Source: CAVTYH01 sp963773875 (lineage in GTDB: Bacteria; Planctomycetota; Planctomycetia; Pirellulales; JADZDJ01). Taken from it: a stretch of DNA of 64,000 nucleotides. The DNA is taken from positions 620,001-684,000 of the forward strand of contig CAVZCV010000006.1 in the NCBI GenBank assembly GCA_963773875.1. The letters run 5' to 3'. Of this stretch, positions 16,756 to 24,560 are shown piece by piece. Both the position numbers and the translations under genes were made by a program. Numbering within the stretch: the first letter of the stretch is position 1; every line of letters starts with the position of its first letter. Under the pieces are notes generated by a model. It did not search any database. It had not been told where the DNA came from and saw only the letters and a program-made list of their open reading frames with translations.

Positions 16756-17046
16756 CTAATTCGTGGTCGGGTGGACACTAAAATCGGAAAACTCGCCCGT
16801 GGCAGATGAAGCTACCACGGTGGCGTCGTGAATATATCGTTGCATCGTGCTCGCGATCTCTGCCAGGAACCCATCGATCTGGTCGCTCGGCCCTTCAACT
16901 TCCAGTCGCACACGGCCATCGTCCAGGTTTTGCACGTAACCGGTGACCGCGTAACGCTGGCCGATCGATCGGACCGTGTACCGAAAACCCACTCCCTGAA
17001 CCCGGCCGGAATAGTGCACGCTGCGGCGCTTGTGATCTGAATTCAT
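16756..17046 (-). CDS. acylphosphatase
   Basis: 96 residues, full length. Hydrolyses acyl-phosphates such as acetyl phosphate. VHYSGRVQGVGFRYTV holds the phosphate-binding loop with Arg22; GYVQNLDDGRVRLEVEG holds Asn40; both catalytic residues are present. The N-terminal extension MNSDHKRR is slightly longer than usual. Upstream of the ABC-2 permease in the same orientation; no functional link known. Confidence 0.92.
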   Translation of the reverse strand: MNSDHKRRSVHYSGRVQGVGFRYTVRSIGQRYAVTGYVQNLDDGRVRLEVEGPSDQIDGFLAEIASTMQRYIHDATVVASSATGEFSDFSVHPTTN

Positions 17047-17242
17047 CGCGGGCGATTATTCAGGTAATGTCGACCACAAACAAGCACGTCACCAGCAATG
17101 CGAACCACTCTACATCGCCAGTATAGCCCCGTGCGCACCGGCCTTCCAGGCGTTCGATGTCTGGACTATTCTCGGCAGAGATCGCGCCGGTTCGGCTCAG
17201 GTAAGCGCATTTACGTAGCTCAACAAGAGCCGGTTCGCCGAA

Positions 17243-18481
17243 TCAATTGGGCGCGGGCAATTCCGCTAGTGGACCTACGACGAAGGCTGTCGTGCGCATT
17301 AGCGGATACTTATCGAGAACCGCTTTAATATCGGCGAGCGTCATCGCCTCAATTGCGTCCAAATCATCGCGCACACTGCGGTATTCGCGGCGCTGCGCCC
17401 AATTCATACCCACCGTGAATAGTCGACCGCGAGGACGTTCGCTGGATAGCACGACTCGCGAATTGATCTTGCTTTTCGCCTGATCGAGTTCGGCCTGGCT
17501 GATTCCCTGCTTGGCCGTCTCTCGATAGACGTTGAAAACCCGCTCTAAATTCTCGGCTGCATAGTCGGGATCGCAGCTCATGTAGGTTAAAAACATTCCA
17601 GCGTTCAAGTATTCGTGATGGTGCAGGCTGCAATGCTCGGCGAGCCCCGGATCCACAAGCTCCCAATACAGCCGGCTGCCGGAATCATCCCCCAGAACCG
17701 TAGCCAGAATTTTGGCCGCATAACGATCGGCATCGGTCGCCGTCGGGCCCGGGCTCATCAAAATCGCATATTCTTGAGCCGCGGTTTCTTTGTGCACGAC
17801 ATTGAAACTCGCGTTGGGATTCGCTGCAGGCGTCGTTCGCTCTGCCTTCACGCATTGCCACGGCCCACAAATTTTCTCGGCAGTTCGGCATAGCTCCGCA
17901 AAATCTATCTTCCCTGAGCCGACGAGCGCCATGTTGCCCGGACTATAGCGATGCTCGAAATACTTGCGCATCTGATCGACTTCTAAGCCGCCGACGCTCG
18001 CCGCTGTGCCCAGAACGCTGCGCGAGAGCGGATGACGACCAAAGAAAGCGGCCCGGCATTTGTCGTCCACTCCGAACGGCGGTTGGTCGTCGTACATCTT
18101 GATTTCTTCGAGAATCACTTTCTTCTCGGTTTGAAAATCGTCGTCGCGCAATGAAGGCCGCATGATATCGGCCAAGAGTTGCACCGTCCGCTCTTGATAT
18201 TCCGGAAGCACCGCCGCGTAGTAGACCGTGTTTTCTTCGTTGGTGAAGGCGTTATAGTGCGCGCCCATTTCGTCAAATTCGCGATTCACATCGTCGGCGC
18301 TGCGCGTGGGGGTGCCTTTGAATACCATGTGTTCAAGAAAATGGCTGACTCCGGAAACCTCATCGGTTTCATCCCTCGCACCGGTGTTCACAAAAAACCC
18401 CAGTGCCGTGGAATACGCTTCTGGATTGCACTCGGCGACAATCTCCAGCCCGTTCTCTAATGTTGCCGTCTCAAATTTCAC
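17243..18481 (-). CDS. M16 family zinc peptidase, catalytic subunit
   Basis: 412 residues in two homologous halves. The inverted zinc motif is intact: SHFLEH (His47, Glu50, His51), with the distal Glu in the EKKVILEEIKMYDD helix. The C-terminal half carries the SRLYWELVDPGLAEHCS substrate-binding phrase. No signal peptide is visible. It is followed upstream by a second M16 gene lacking the zinc motif, the arrangement of two-subunit processing peptidases. The 112-base gap between the two genes includes a CGGGCG/CGCCCG hairpin. Confidence 0.9.
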   Translation of the reverse strand: MKFETATLENGLEIVAECNPEAYSTALGFFVNTGARDETDEVSGVSHFLEHMVFKGTPTRSADDVNREFDEMGAHYNAFTNEENTVYYAAVLPEYQERTVQLLADIMRPSLRDDDFQTEKKVILEEIKMYDDQPPFGVDDKCRAAFFGRHPLSRSVLGTAASVGGLEVDQMRKYFEHRYSPGNMALVGSGKIDFAELCRTAEKICGPWQCVKAERTTPAANPNASFNVVHKETAAQEYAILMSPGPTATDADRYAAKILATVLGDDSGSRLYWELVDPGLAEHCSLHHHEYLNAGMFLTYMSCDPDYAAENLERVFNVYRETAKQGISQAELDQAKSKINSRVVLSSERPRGRLFTVGMNWAQRREYRSVRDDLDAIEAMTLADIKAVLDKYPLMRTTAFVVGPLAELPAPN

Positions 18482-18593
18482 TGCTAGTCCCTCGTCCGTT
18501 GCCGTTCGCCCTTCGCCGCTTGCGGCTGAGCGTGCTGATCAATAATTAACTACGTACAGTCAGTCCGTTTCGGGCGTCTCGCCCGCATCAATA

Positions 18594-19859
18594 TCACGCC
18601 GCTGTCGGCACCTTCAGTGCGGTTGGCCCCAACGTTACCACTGTAAAGTTGCGAGGCGGATTTTCCTGCAGATATTCATTGATATCGTTCACCGTGAGGG
18701 CATCGACCAACGCGCCGATTTCCGCCAGCGTGCGCGCCTGACCCAAGTGGTACCAATCTCGCGCAATAGCGCCGCTGCGGGCCGAGCTTGATTCGCCTTG
18801 CATGATCAGCCCACTTTTGACACGCGCTTTGAGGCGCGTCAATTCCTCGGGCAGAATCCCTTTGGCCAATCGGTTCAATTCGCCCATCGTCACGTCGAGT
18901 GTTTCTTGTGCGCGTTCGGCGCTCGTGCCGGCATAACATAAAATGCACGCTCGGTCGCGCTGTGTGTGATAACTAGCGAATACGCTGTAGCATAGGCCAC
19001 GCTTCTCGCGAACTTCCGTAAACAACCGCGAGCTCATGCCTCCGCTGAGCACTCCCACAGCCCCGGACGCCAAGAAATAATCGGGATGCCGATACGGCAC
19101 ACTCGGATAGGCAATGCCGATTTGTGTTTGATTTGACTCGTGGAAGAGATGCTCGACATTATCGCCGCGCTTGCCGTCGGGCGGTTCTTCGGCTTGCGCA
19201 CCTTTCCAATCCGCAAATAATTCGCCAACCAGATCCTTAATGACCGGCCAATTAATTCGACCTGCCACGCCAATAATTGTGCCATTGGGCCGGTAATAGC
19301 GCTCGAAGTGCTGTCGAATATTGCCATTGGAAATCGCCTCGAGCGATTGTTGCTCGCCTTCGCTAGGACGGCCCCAGGGATCGGGATAATGCCGGCGCTT
19401 TAATTCCAGCATCACCTTGTGACTCGGATCATCTTCGATCGATCGCAGTTCTTGCAGTGCCATCAGCCGGCAAGCATCAAGTTCCTCTTCCGGCAAGTGT
19501 GGCCGGCGCAAAAGATCGGCGTAAATTCGCAGCGTGGCCGGCAAATTCTTCGCGAGTGTTGCACCACCGAGACTGACATGCGCGGAAGCCACCGATTCGC
19601 CGCGTTGCACTCCCAGCACTTCCAAATCGGTTAGAAATTGCCGACTATCTCGCGGACCGCAGCCGCGAAGGGCCATTTCGCAAGTCAATGTGGCGAGTCC
19701 GCTGCGGTCAGTTGGTTCATAAACAGAGCCGGCCGGCACCAAGACGCTGAACGCGGCCGATTCGACCGAATTCATCGGTTCGCCAACCAGCACAAGTCCG
19801 TTCTCAAATTCGTGCGAAAGTATGGTTTGAGGCAATGGTGTTGCTCTCGAGCAATACAA
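18594..19859 (-). CDS. M16 family non-catalytic subunit
   Basis: 421 residues of the same two-lobed fold. Where the active homologue has HFLEH this one reads TLTCEMALRG, so the zinc site is absent. The C-terminal lobe keeps SGGMSSRLFTEVREKRGLCYSV, the Arg/Tyr pair that binds peptide in trans. This is the pattern of the alpha-type partner of a heterodimeric M16 peptidase whose beta-type partner is the next gene (17243-18481). The start is a TTG; its ribosome site is not clear, and a start some codons downstream is possible. Confidence 0.88.
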   Translation of the reverse strand: MYCSRATPLPQTILSHEFENGLVLVGEPMNSVESAAFSVLVPAGSVYEPTDRSGLATLTCEMALRGCGPRDSRQFLTDLEVLGVQRGESVASAHVSLGGATLAKNLPATLRIYADLLRRPHLPEEELDACRLMALQELRSIEDDPSHKVMLELKRRHYPDPWGRPSEGEQQSLEAISNGNIRQHFERYYRPNGTIIGVAGRINWPVIKDLVGELFADWKGAQAEEPPDGKRGDNVEHLFHESNQTQIGIAYPSVPYRHPDYFLASGAVGVLSGGMSSRLFTEVREKRGLCYSVFASYHTQRDRACILCYAGTSAERAQETLDVTMGELNRLAKGILPEELTRLKARVKSGLIMQGESSSARSGAIARDWYHLGQARTLAEIGALVDALTVNDINEYLQENPPRNFTVVTLGPTALKVPTAA

Positions 19860-19931
19860 CGGAGTGGCTCGCCTGGGCGAGCAATTCGTGCTGCGCGGAG
19901 CAAGCTCCCGCCGCTTAACATTACGCCGCCG

Positions 19932-20488
19932 CTAAGCGTAGGCAATCTCGCAGACTTTGTATACGGTGCGGGCTCTCGAAAAGCCTAGCTGCTTGTACAG
20001 CCGGACTGCGCAGAATTCTGCGCGGTCACTTCCAAAAACGCTCGCCGTAAGCCAGCGTTCTGGAAACCAGCCAGCGCTAGCTGCATCAGCGCGGTTCCGA
20101 GCCCACGGCCACGCTGCTCGGGAACGATGCCCAGATTCTGAATTGAACCCATCCCGTTGCGATCCACGACACCCTGCACAGTGCCACTGTAACGCACGCA
20201 ACCCGCGGCCGATCTTTGCGCAACCAGCCAGGTCGATTGCGCCAAGAAACCCGGCTTCGAAGCGATCTCTTCCATCAGTCGAACGCAGCCTGCATATTCC
20301 CCCAGACATGGAAATACGTTTGAGTCGATCTCTGCGCGAAAGCTGTGAAACTTGACCTCCGCGTGCGCTTCCAAAATACCCGCCGACCATGGCACGAAGT
20401 AAAAACCTTGTGGCACGCAAACGTTGGAAAAATCGCGACCGCGGAGGTCGATTTCCATCCGAAAGCGTTTGAAGTAGGTCAGGCCCAT
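19932..20488 (-). CDS. GNAT family N-acetyltransferase (frame break near 20008)
   Basis: Start set at the ATG giving MGLTYFKRFRMEIDL, where planctomycete members of this family begin; an upstream start at 20596 would add 36 unlike residues. The C-terminal half has acetyl-CoA-binding motif A, LGIVPEQRGRGLGTALM, and the following helix. The frame then changes at about 20008: GCGCAGTCC should be GCGGCAGTCC, restoring AVRLYKQLGFSRARTVYK, the usual GNAT ending. About 185 residues in total. Substrate unknown. The 303 bases up to the next gene hold no other recognisable feature beyond its ribosome site. Confidence 0.8.
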
Positions 20489-20791
20489 TGGAGGTGCCAC
20501 GCGAAATGTCGGCAACCGGGCGGAACGGGTTCGAGCGAGCGGAAAATGCGAAACGAGACCTGAATGCAATCTACCGGTCGCTCCCCATTTGGTCAACTTT
20601 TTGCTGAAAAACCTCGGTAAAACTCCTCATAGTGATCGATAGCACCGGGAAAGACGCTGCAATTTATCAACGAAAATCCAGTTGCCAACGTGGATCGGCC
20701 GATTTGTACCGATAGCGACACTTCTTGCGCTTTTTAACGTCCGGATGTTCGCTTCCCCCACCCACGGGATATTCTTCCCCAGGAGCGACTT

Positions 20792-21811
20792 GTGGCGCCA
20801 TTTTTCAGTTTCCCATTGCTGCTGCGAGCGATGGTTGCTGCCTTGGCGTGCTTCGTTGGTGCAATCATTTTATGCGGCGTTTCGACGGCGCGAGCGAGTG
20901 ACTCCGACTGCCCAATTCTTTCCTGCCTTAGCGGCAGTGTGTTTGACGGATGTTGCTCCGGCGACGACGAGAAGAAACCGGAAGAGCCAAAGTGCAGTTA
21001 TGGCCCATGTTGTAGTCACCCGCGCAAGACCCTGATGCAATGGAGCTACGGGACGACGTTTTCTGGCGGCCCACCGGGAATGGATGAACCTCTGGAAGCC
21101 GATCGGCCAGATTTTACCGAATCGCCACTCACAGTCGGTCGCGGCGTCGTGCAAATCGAAACGGGCTACACGTTCACCCACGACAACTCCAGCGGCGCTC
21201 AGACTGCGAATCACTCGTTCCCTCAAGCCCTGATTCGTATTGGCATGTTCGCCGAGTGGTTTGAATTCAGAGTCGTCTATAACTTTGAATCACAAGACGT
21301 GACAGTTCGAAACATACCCGGCCATCAGCACATGCAGGGCAGCGATGATTTGGGGCTCGAACTGAAAATCTGCCTCACACCTCAGGAAGGCATTTTGCCC
21401 AAGATGGGACTGATTCCAACCATGACTGTACCCACGGGCAGCCCAGCATTTACTCAAGGCGAGGTGATGCCCGGCCTGCAGTGGGCCTATGGCTGGGACT
21501 TCAATGAAAAACTGTCATTTGGGATGACCACCGAAGCCGGTCGCCAACGAGACGACGTAGGAAATGATTTCGTTGAGTTCGCTCAATCTGGCTCGCTGGA
21601 TTTCGAAATCACAAAAAAGCTGCACGGGTACACGGAGCTGTATTTGCTATCGCCCGTCGGGCGCACGATTGAGCCGGTGCAGTATTACTTCGACGGCGGC
21701 TTTACCTACCACGTGACGAACAATCTGCAGCTCGATATTGAAGCGGGCGTCGGCTTGAATGAAGCTGCGGATGACTATTTTGCTGGCGGTGGAGCGGTGG
21801 TTCGTTTTTAG
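20792..21811 (+). CDS. outer-membrane beta-barrel protein, MetA-degradation (phenol) family-like
   Basis: 339 residues. GTG start 6 bases after AGGAG. A signal segment (MVAALACFVGAIILCG) is followed by a Cys-rich stretch with CSYGPCC. The barrel begins at EPLEADRPDFTESPLTVGRGVVQIETGYTF, the typical opening of transporter-like proteins of the phenol MetA pathway family, and ends with an aromatic residue (VVRF) as outer-membrane proteins do. Substrate unknown; in planctomycetes these are numerous and not tied to phenol. It stands immediately upstream of an Nramp gene but that gene has its own promoter. Confidence 0.75.
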   Translation: MAPFFSFPLLLRAMVAALACFVGAIILCGVSTARASDSDCPILSCLSGSVFDGCCSGDDEKKPEEPKCSYGPCCSHPRKTLMQWSYGTTFSGGPPGMDEPLEADRPDFTESPLTVGRGVVQIETGYTFTHDNSSGAQTANHSFPQALIRIGMFAEWFEFRVVYNFESQDVTVRNIPGHQHMQGSDDLGLELKICLTPQEGILPKMGLIPTMTVPTGSPAFTQGEVMPGLQWAYGWDFNEKLSFGMTTEAGRQRDDVGNDFVEFAQSGSLDFEITKKLHGYTELYLLSPVGRTIEPVQYYFDGGFTYHVTNNLQLDIEAGVGLNEAADDYFAGGGAVVRF

Positions 21812-21952
21812 GGCGATGGGCATCGCTATACCGGGAGTTCATCCGCGGACGTAAAGCATTATTTTGAGCCTCGGTGCTCAATTTCTTTCGGAATCGCCGA
21901 AGCGACGATTCTCGCGCAAGTTGGCAAAATTTGCGGCATTTTCAGAGCAGCC

Positions 21953-21998
21953 TTGACTTCCGCTCATCGAACAGGCATAATTTTGACGAATCAAAATT
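21953..21998 (+). promoter_or_regulatory. sigma70-type promoter with overlapping 8-bp dyad, upstream of the Nramp gene
   Basis: TTGACT at 21953-21958 and CATAAT at 21976-21981 are separated by exactly 17 bases. A perfect dyad, AATTTTGA at 21979-21986 and TCAAAATT at 21991-21998, begins inside the -10 box and covers the likely start site. A repressor bound there would block transcription. Manganese or iron regulators of the MntR/Fur type control many Nramp genes, so this is a reasonable operator, but the regulator is not identified. Confidence 0.6.
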
Positions 21999-22072
21999 TA
22001 GATTTCGTGCAATCTCAATTGTTGCTTTTGGAGTTCGAAAGTTTTCAACTTTTGGTTTTTTTCCGGAAGAAA

Positions 22073-23500
22073 ATGAGCGCTGGGGAAATAACACTGACGC
22101 CTCCACACCGTGTATCGGCAGAGCGGCTGCCGGCTGATAGCGCTCCCCGGTCGCTCGAAGGTTTGAACGCGTCTGTGCCGCTCCCGGCGGCTTCGGCCAG
22201 CTTTTGGCAGCAGTATAAGGCGTACGTCGGCCCCGCACTGCTCGTCAGCGTCGGATACATGGATCCTGGCAATTGGGGCACCGACCTGCAGGCTGGGGCA
22301 AGTTACCGATATCAATTGCTCTGGGTCGTGGCTCTCTCGAGCCTCATGGCGATTGTCATGCAAATCGCGTCTGCGCGGCTGGGCGTCGTTACCGGAAAAG
22401 ATTTAGCGCAAGCTTGCCGCGACTTTTATCCGAAATGGACGCGTTGGCCCAATTGGCTATTGTGCGAGCTTGCCATTGCTGCTTGCGACCTGGCGGAAGT
22501 ACTCGGCAGCGCCGTTGCCATCAACTTGCTGTTTCATGTGCCGCTCCTATGGGCGGTCATCATCACAGCGTTCGATGTGTTGCTGTTGCTTACGCTGCAA
22601 GGGATTGGCATGCGGTTCATTGAAGCGATTATTCTCACGCTCGTGGCGACCATCGGCGGATGTTATTTCATCGAACTCTTCGTGCTACCAACGGTCCAGC
22701 CGAGTTTCCTCGAAATGGGAAAGGCGCTGTTGTCGCCGGGCTTCCGAGAACAGGGAATGATTGTCGTCGCCATCGGCATCATCGGCGCCACCGTGATGCC
22801 TCACAATTTGTATTTGCACTCCGCCCTCGTGCAATCGAGAAAAATTAGCGCCGACGATGCCTCGCGTCGCCGCGCCATCCGCTTCAACACGATCGACACG
22901 ATTGGCGCTCTTTCTGTCGCGTTCTTCGTAAACGCCGCGATCCTCGTCATGGCCGCGCTTGTCTTCTACGGCAAAGATGGGATCCAGCTGCCTGGCGGAC
23001 ATTTCGTGCAATTTAACGAGAACACCGACTGGATTCGCGACGCTTACCTCACGCTCGCGCCGCTGTTGGGCACCTCGCTGGCGAGCATTTTGTTCGCCGT
23101 CGCGCTGCTGGCCAGCGGCCAAAGCAGCACGATTACCGGTACGCTCGCCGGTCAGGTCGTGATGGAAGGCTTCATGCATTGGCGAATTCGCCCGTGGGTA
23201 CGAAGGCTTGTGACACGATTAATTGCCATCATTCCAGCAATTTTCATCATCGGGCTGCGCGGCGAAGGGAGCGTGACAGAACTCTTAGTGCTTAGTCAGG
23301 TCGTGCTCGCACTGCAGTTGCCACTAGCGATGTTTCCGCTGTTGCACTTCACCAGTTCCAAGAAGCGGATGGGCAAATTCCGCAATGGCTGGATTTTACT
23401 GGCGGCGGGCTGGACCTCGTGCCTGCTCATTACCGCACTCGATTTCTACGGCCTGCCCGACACTTTGCATAAAGCCTGGTCCGTTTTCACAGGCCAGTAA
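22073..23500 (+). CDS. mntH: Nramp family divalent metal transporter
   Basis: 475 residues from the ATG with GGAAGA upstream. Eleven or twelve hydrophobic helices. The metal-binding pair is present: MDPGNWGTD in helix 1 and ATVMPHNLYLHSALVQ in helix 6. SGQSSTITGTLAGQ is also a family signature. Imports Mn(II) or Fe(II) with protons. Preceded by a 50-residue hydrophilic N-terminus, longer than in E. coli MntH. Controlled from the promoter/dyad at 21953-21998. Confidence 0.92.
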   Translation: MSAGEITLTPPHRVSAERLPADSAPRSLEGLNASVPLPAASASFWQQYKAYVGPALLVSVGYMDPGNWGTDLQAGASYRYQLLWVVALSSLMAIVMQIASARLGVVTGKDLAQACRDFYPKWTRWPNWLLCELAIAACDLAEVLGSAVAINLLFHVPLLWAVIITAFDVLLLLTLQGIGMRFIEAIILTLVATIGGCYFIELFVLPTVQPSFLEMGKALLSPGFREQGMIVVAIGIIGATVMPHNLYLHSALVQSRKISADDASRRRAIRFNTIDTIGALSVAFFVNAAILVMAALVFYGKDGIQLPGGHFVQFNENTDWIRDAYLTLAPLLGTSLASILFAVALLASGQSSTITGTLAGQVVMEGFMHWRIRPWVRRLVTRLIAIIPAIFIIGLRGEGSVTELLVLSQVVLALQLPLAMFPLLHFTSSKKRMGKFRNGWILLAAGWTSCLLITALDFYGLPDTLHKAWSVFTGQ

Positions 23501-23551
23501 AGGTTCGCGGCTGAGCGTGCCTTATCGCTCTGCGTGGCACTTGAAATTGGT

Positions 23552-24420
23552 CTATGGCTCGATCAGCCCCCGTAGCGTCTTCAAATTCATCTTGTCCATT
23601 TTCATCGCATTGGTTTCGCCACCCGCATCTTCTTTCGGTGTTTCCAAATACATGGGAACTTTCGCAAATCGCGGATCGTTCAGCAGCAGACGAAAAGCCT
23701 CGATGCCGATCTTACCGCGGCCAATGTGCTCGTGCCGGTCAACGCGCGAGCCAAGCTCTTTCTTGCTGTCGTTCAAATGAATTGCCTTCACGAGCTTTAA
23801 GCCCACGGATTTATCAAGCTGCTTCATCGTCGCTTTGTAATGCTCCGGCGTGCCAAGGGGATAACCAGCGGCGAACACGTGGCATGTGTCGATGCACACC
23901 GCCAGGCGATCCGGATCCTTCACGCCATCCAGAATGGCCGCCAGATGCTCGAATCGCCAACCAAGCGCGCTGCCCTGTCCGGCGGTGTTTTCCAGCAGCG
24001 TTCGCGTTTTCAATATGTCGACTTTATCGTGAACTTCATCCAGCGCGGCGACAATTCGTTTAATTCCGGCCTCTTCGCTGCTCGTGGTGAACGCTCCCGG
24101 ATGGGTGACAACGTATGGAATTCCCAATTCTCCTGGCGCAATAGCTCGATCGCAAAGGATTCGACCGATCGCCGCCAGAGGGTTTCGTCCGGCGCGGCCA
24201 GGTTGATCAAGTACGAATCGTGCGCGAGCGGGTGCTTGATTTTGAGTCGTTTGAGCGCCGCCTGGAACTTCTCCGCATCTTCCGGCACAAGCGGTTTGGC
24301 CCGCCACTGGTTGTTGTTCTTCGTAAACAACTGCACGCAGTCGCAGCCAATCTCCGCGGCCAATTCGACGGCTTTGTAATAGCCGCCAGCAATCGATTCG
24401 TGGGCGCCGAGAATTGCCAT
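23552..24420 (-). CDS. nfo: deoxyribonuclease IV / AP endonuclease (frame break near 24130)
   Basis: Endonuclease IV cleaves abasic sites in base-excision repair with three zinc ions. MAILGAHESIAGGYYKAVELA is the standard start. THPGAF, LLENTAGQG, IDTCHVFAAGY, HLNDSKKELGSRVDRHEHIGRG and a late YLETPK carry the metal ligands. The frame shifts near 24130 between FAIELLRQ and ELGIPYVVTHPGAF; adding one base gives a continuous protein of about 289 residues, normal length. All ligands survive, so an assembly error is the simplest reading. Convergent with mntH. Confidence 0.88.
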
Positions 24421-24560
24421 GAGTGGTTGAAATGTCCTGAGCCGATCTTTCCGACGAACTGCAAAACGTCGAATTATTGCGCAGCGTGCAGCGATTGCCT
24501 AGCGGCAGACTGTGATCAAGCAAACTGCCGTCGGACAGTGCCTTACGAACAACCGGCCAT

